Positions 27,252 to 28,032 of a stretch of 28,032 bases of DNA are shown in pieces. Made by a program: the position numbers and the translations under genes. How positions within the stretch are numbered: position 1 is the stretch's first letter; each line of letters begins with the position of its first letter. Below the pieces are notes generated by a model, which saw only the letters and a list, made by a program, of their open reading frames with translations, made no database searches and was not told the origin of the DNA. This DNA is from a virus: positions 1 through 28,032 of IMG/VR virus record IMGVR_UViG_3300050821_005836. One strand, 5' to 3'.

Positions 27252-27767
27252 ATGAAACCAACCACAAAAATCCCCAAGCTATCCTCCCTCATCAAACAAG
27301 CAAAGTTTGATTGGGTGAACAACTCAATAACCGACATTTTGTTCAAAACGCCGAAAGAAATCTCGACCGATTTTAAGCTCTATCACTTCAACCGATACAT
27401 TTCATCTGAAGATGCTATAAAAGAAATGGAGAAGGATGGATACAAGGCAGTAAATGCATGGGAACTCATTAAGTATGCCATTGAAGGCTGGAATAGAAAT
27501 GATTTGGTGATAGGTCTAGGATCCGTTGCTGAGGTCGACGGTGCTCGCTACGTGCCGTACCTCGACAGGGGCGGTTCCGAGCGGAGCCTGTACCTCGACT
27601 ACTGGGACGACGATTGGGACTCCTACTGTCGCTTCCTCGGTGTTCGCAACTTTAAATCTGGAAACTCGGAAAAGGCACTTGGAGACTCGGACACTTTGAC
27701 CCTCGAAAATGCCATCAAAATAGTCAAAGAAGCAGGATATGTAATATATAAAAAAATAAAGTCATGA
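27252..27767 (+). CDS. Candidate DGR-diversified protein (CPR-type WDDDW...CRFLGVRN family)
   Basis: 171 aa. The N-terminal 90 residues (KFDWVNNSITDILF, LYHFNRYISSEDAIKEMEKDGYKAVNAWELIKYA) recall a family widespread in Patescibacteria. Residues about 97-132 (GARYVPYLDRGG, RSLYLDYWDDDWDSYCRFLG) look like the variable core of proteins altered by diversity-generating retroelements: aromatic, Asp, Ser and Gly residues on a fixed frame, closing with CRFLGVR. DNA of this stretch differs from the rest of the gene, with no codon ending in A over 36 codons. It probably binds a ligand with a C-type-lectin-like or related surface. The gene starts 29 bases after the small basic gene and overlaps the next by ATGA. 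No reverse transcriptase is in the window. Confidence 0.65.
   Translation: MKPTTKIPKLSSLIKQAKFDWVNNSITDILFKTPKEISTDFKLYHFNRYISSEDAIKEMEKDGYKAVNAWELIKYAIEGWNRNDLVIGLGSVAEVDGARYVPYLDRGGSERSLYLDYWDDDWDSYCRFLGVRNFKSGNSEKALGDSDTLTLENAIKIVKEAGYVIYKKIKS
27540..27647 (+). other. Candidate DGR variable region
   Basis: 36 codons with a clear change in base use. All end in C, G or T, with many NNC codons (TAC, GAC, TCC, CTC). The last 22 bases (27626-27647), coding for CRFLGVR, contain no adenine, as expected near an initiation-of-mutagenic-homing end. The template repeat and reverse transcriptase would have to lie outside the window. Confidence 0.45.
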
Positions 27768-28032
27768 AAACACTTATATCATTCAACAACGATACAGCAT
27801 TGAAGACGATGATTCTCGCCGAAGTGGAGAATCACCGCAAGCAGGACCAGATTATTCAAGGAACGTATGGCACAGAAAATGGCATATGGAAAGGGTGCGC
27901 CGTCGGCTGTTCCATCCATTCACTGAATATAAGGTTGGGCAAAGAATATTCGACATCAGACCACAGTGTCTATGAAAAGGAATTAGGCATCCCCGAGTGG
28001 CTTGCCCGGTTGGAGGACACTATTTTCGAGGG
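27764..28032 (+). CDS. Conserved hypothetical protein (cut by the right edge)
   Basis: The first 89 codons are present. The text MKTLISFNNDTALKTMILAE, VENHRKQDQIIQGTY, GIWKGCAVGCSIHSLNIRLG, then YEKELGIPEWLARLEDTIFEG matches a conserved protein of unknown function that I recall from phages and CPR genomes. The KGCAVGC motif and the GIPEWLARLED segment are its best-kept parts. The ATG overlaps the preceding stop (ATGA), so it is co-translated with the candidate variable protein. Confidence 0.8.
   Translation, partial: MKTLISFNNDTALKTMILAEVENHRKQDQIIQGTYGTENGIWKGCAVGCSIHSLNIRLGKEYSTSDHSVYEKELGIPEWLARLEDTIFE

Noticed and set aside
1-28032. tRNA genes, CRISPR arrays, integrase or attachment sites
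   Set aside because: None seen when reading both strands; a systematic tRNAscan was not possible here, so a divergent tRNA could be missed.

Overview
The window is part of a tailed double-stranded DNA phage (or prophage) genome. No ribosomal or metabolic genes, tRNA genes or CRISPR arrays were seen. Most products belong to virion, packaging, lysis or DNA-metabolism families. TGA, TAA and TAG are all used as stops, so the code is standard. Start codons are almost never preceded by a clear Shine-Dalgarno sequence and mostly follow A/T-rich stretches. The lysozyme-like protein (CES...YQIN...LGYD...GN...GTSPW...CW pattern), the variable WDDDW...CRFLGVRN protein near the right end and the Thr/Ser-rich membrane-anchored virion protein resemble families I associate with Patescibacteria (CPR, Parcubacteria-like). 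A CPR host is therefore my best inference; it is not proven.

Layout. From about 22.2 kb leftwards, nearly everything reads on the minus strand. In transcription order this arm holds two small proteins, a GroES-like co-chaperonin, two small proteins, a GroEL-like chaperonin, a zinc-ribbon protein, the small and large terminase, the portal, three tiny Lys-rich proteins and a glycoside-hydrolase-like protein. A promoter then precedes the scaffold, major capsid protein, several head/decoration proteins, a coiled-coil protein, small beta-sandwich proteins, a large Gly-rich adhesin-like protein, further tail proteins, a homing-type HNH endonuclease, and a Gln/Asn-rich structural protein cut by the left edge. 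From 22.55 kb rightwards everything reads on the plus strand: an HTH replication-initiator-like protein, an HNH nuclease, a lysozyme-like endolysin, small membrane proteins, an SSB-like protein, NinG/Rap-like and possibly NinB-like recombination proteins, a small basic protein, a candidate diversity-generating-retroelement (DGR) target, and a conserved protein cut by the right edge.

The most unusual content is non-coding. A 485-nt gap at 2757-3241 holds a strong plus-strand promoter followed by about 300 nt of perfect stem-loops and a terminator-like end, read against the surrounding operon: a candidate new structured RNA. A second, nested stem-loop of about 118 nt lies right after the lysozyme gene (24675-24792). 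Three minus-strand promoters are each followed by a hairpin with a U-tract before the first gene, and two of these leaders are clearly related in sequence. Four plus-strand promoters place an ATG at or within a few bases of the predicted +1, suggesting leaderless mRNAs.

How it works together. The right arm would act early (initiation, SSB, recombination, lysis). The left arm would build the particle. The GroEL/GroES pair sits just upstream of the terminase and would be expressed ahead of the capsid genes, as expected for phage-encoded folding help. The GroEL homologue carries an altered ATP-binding loop.
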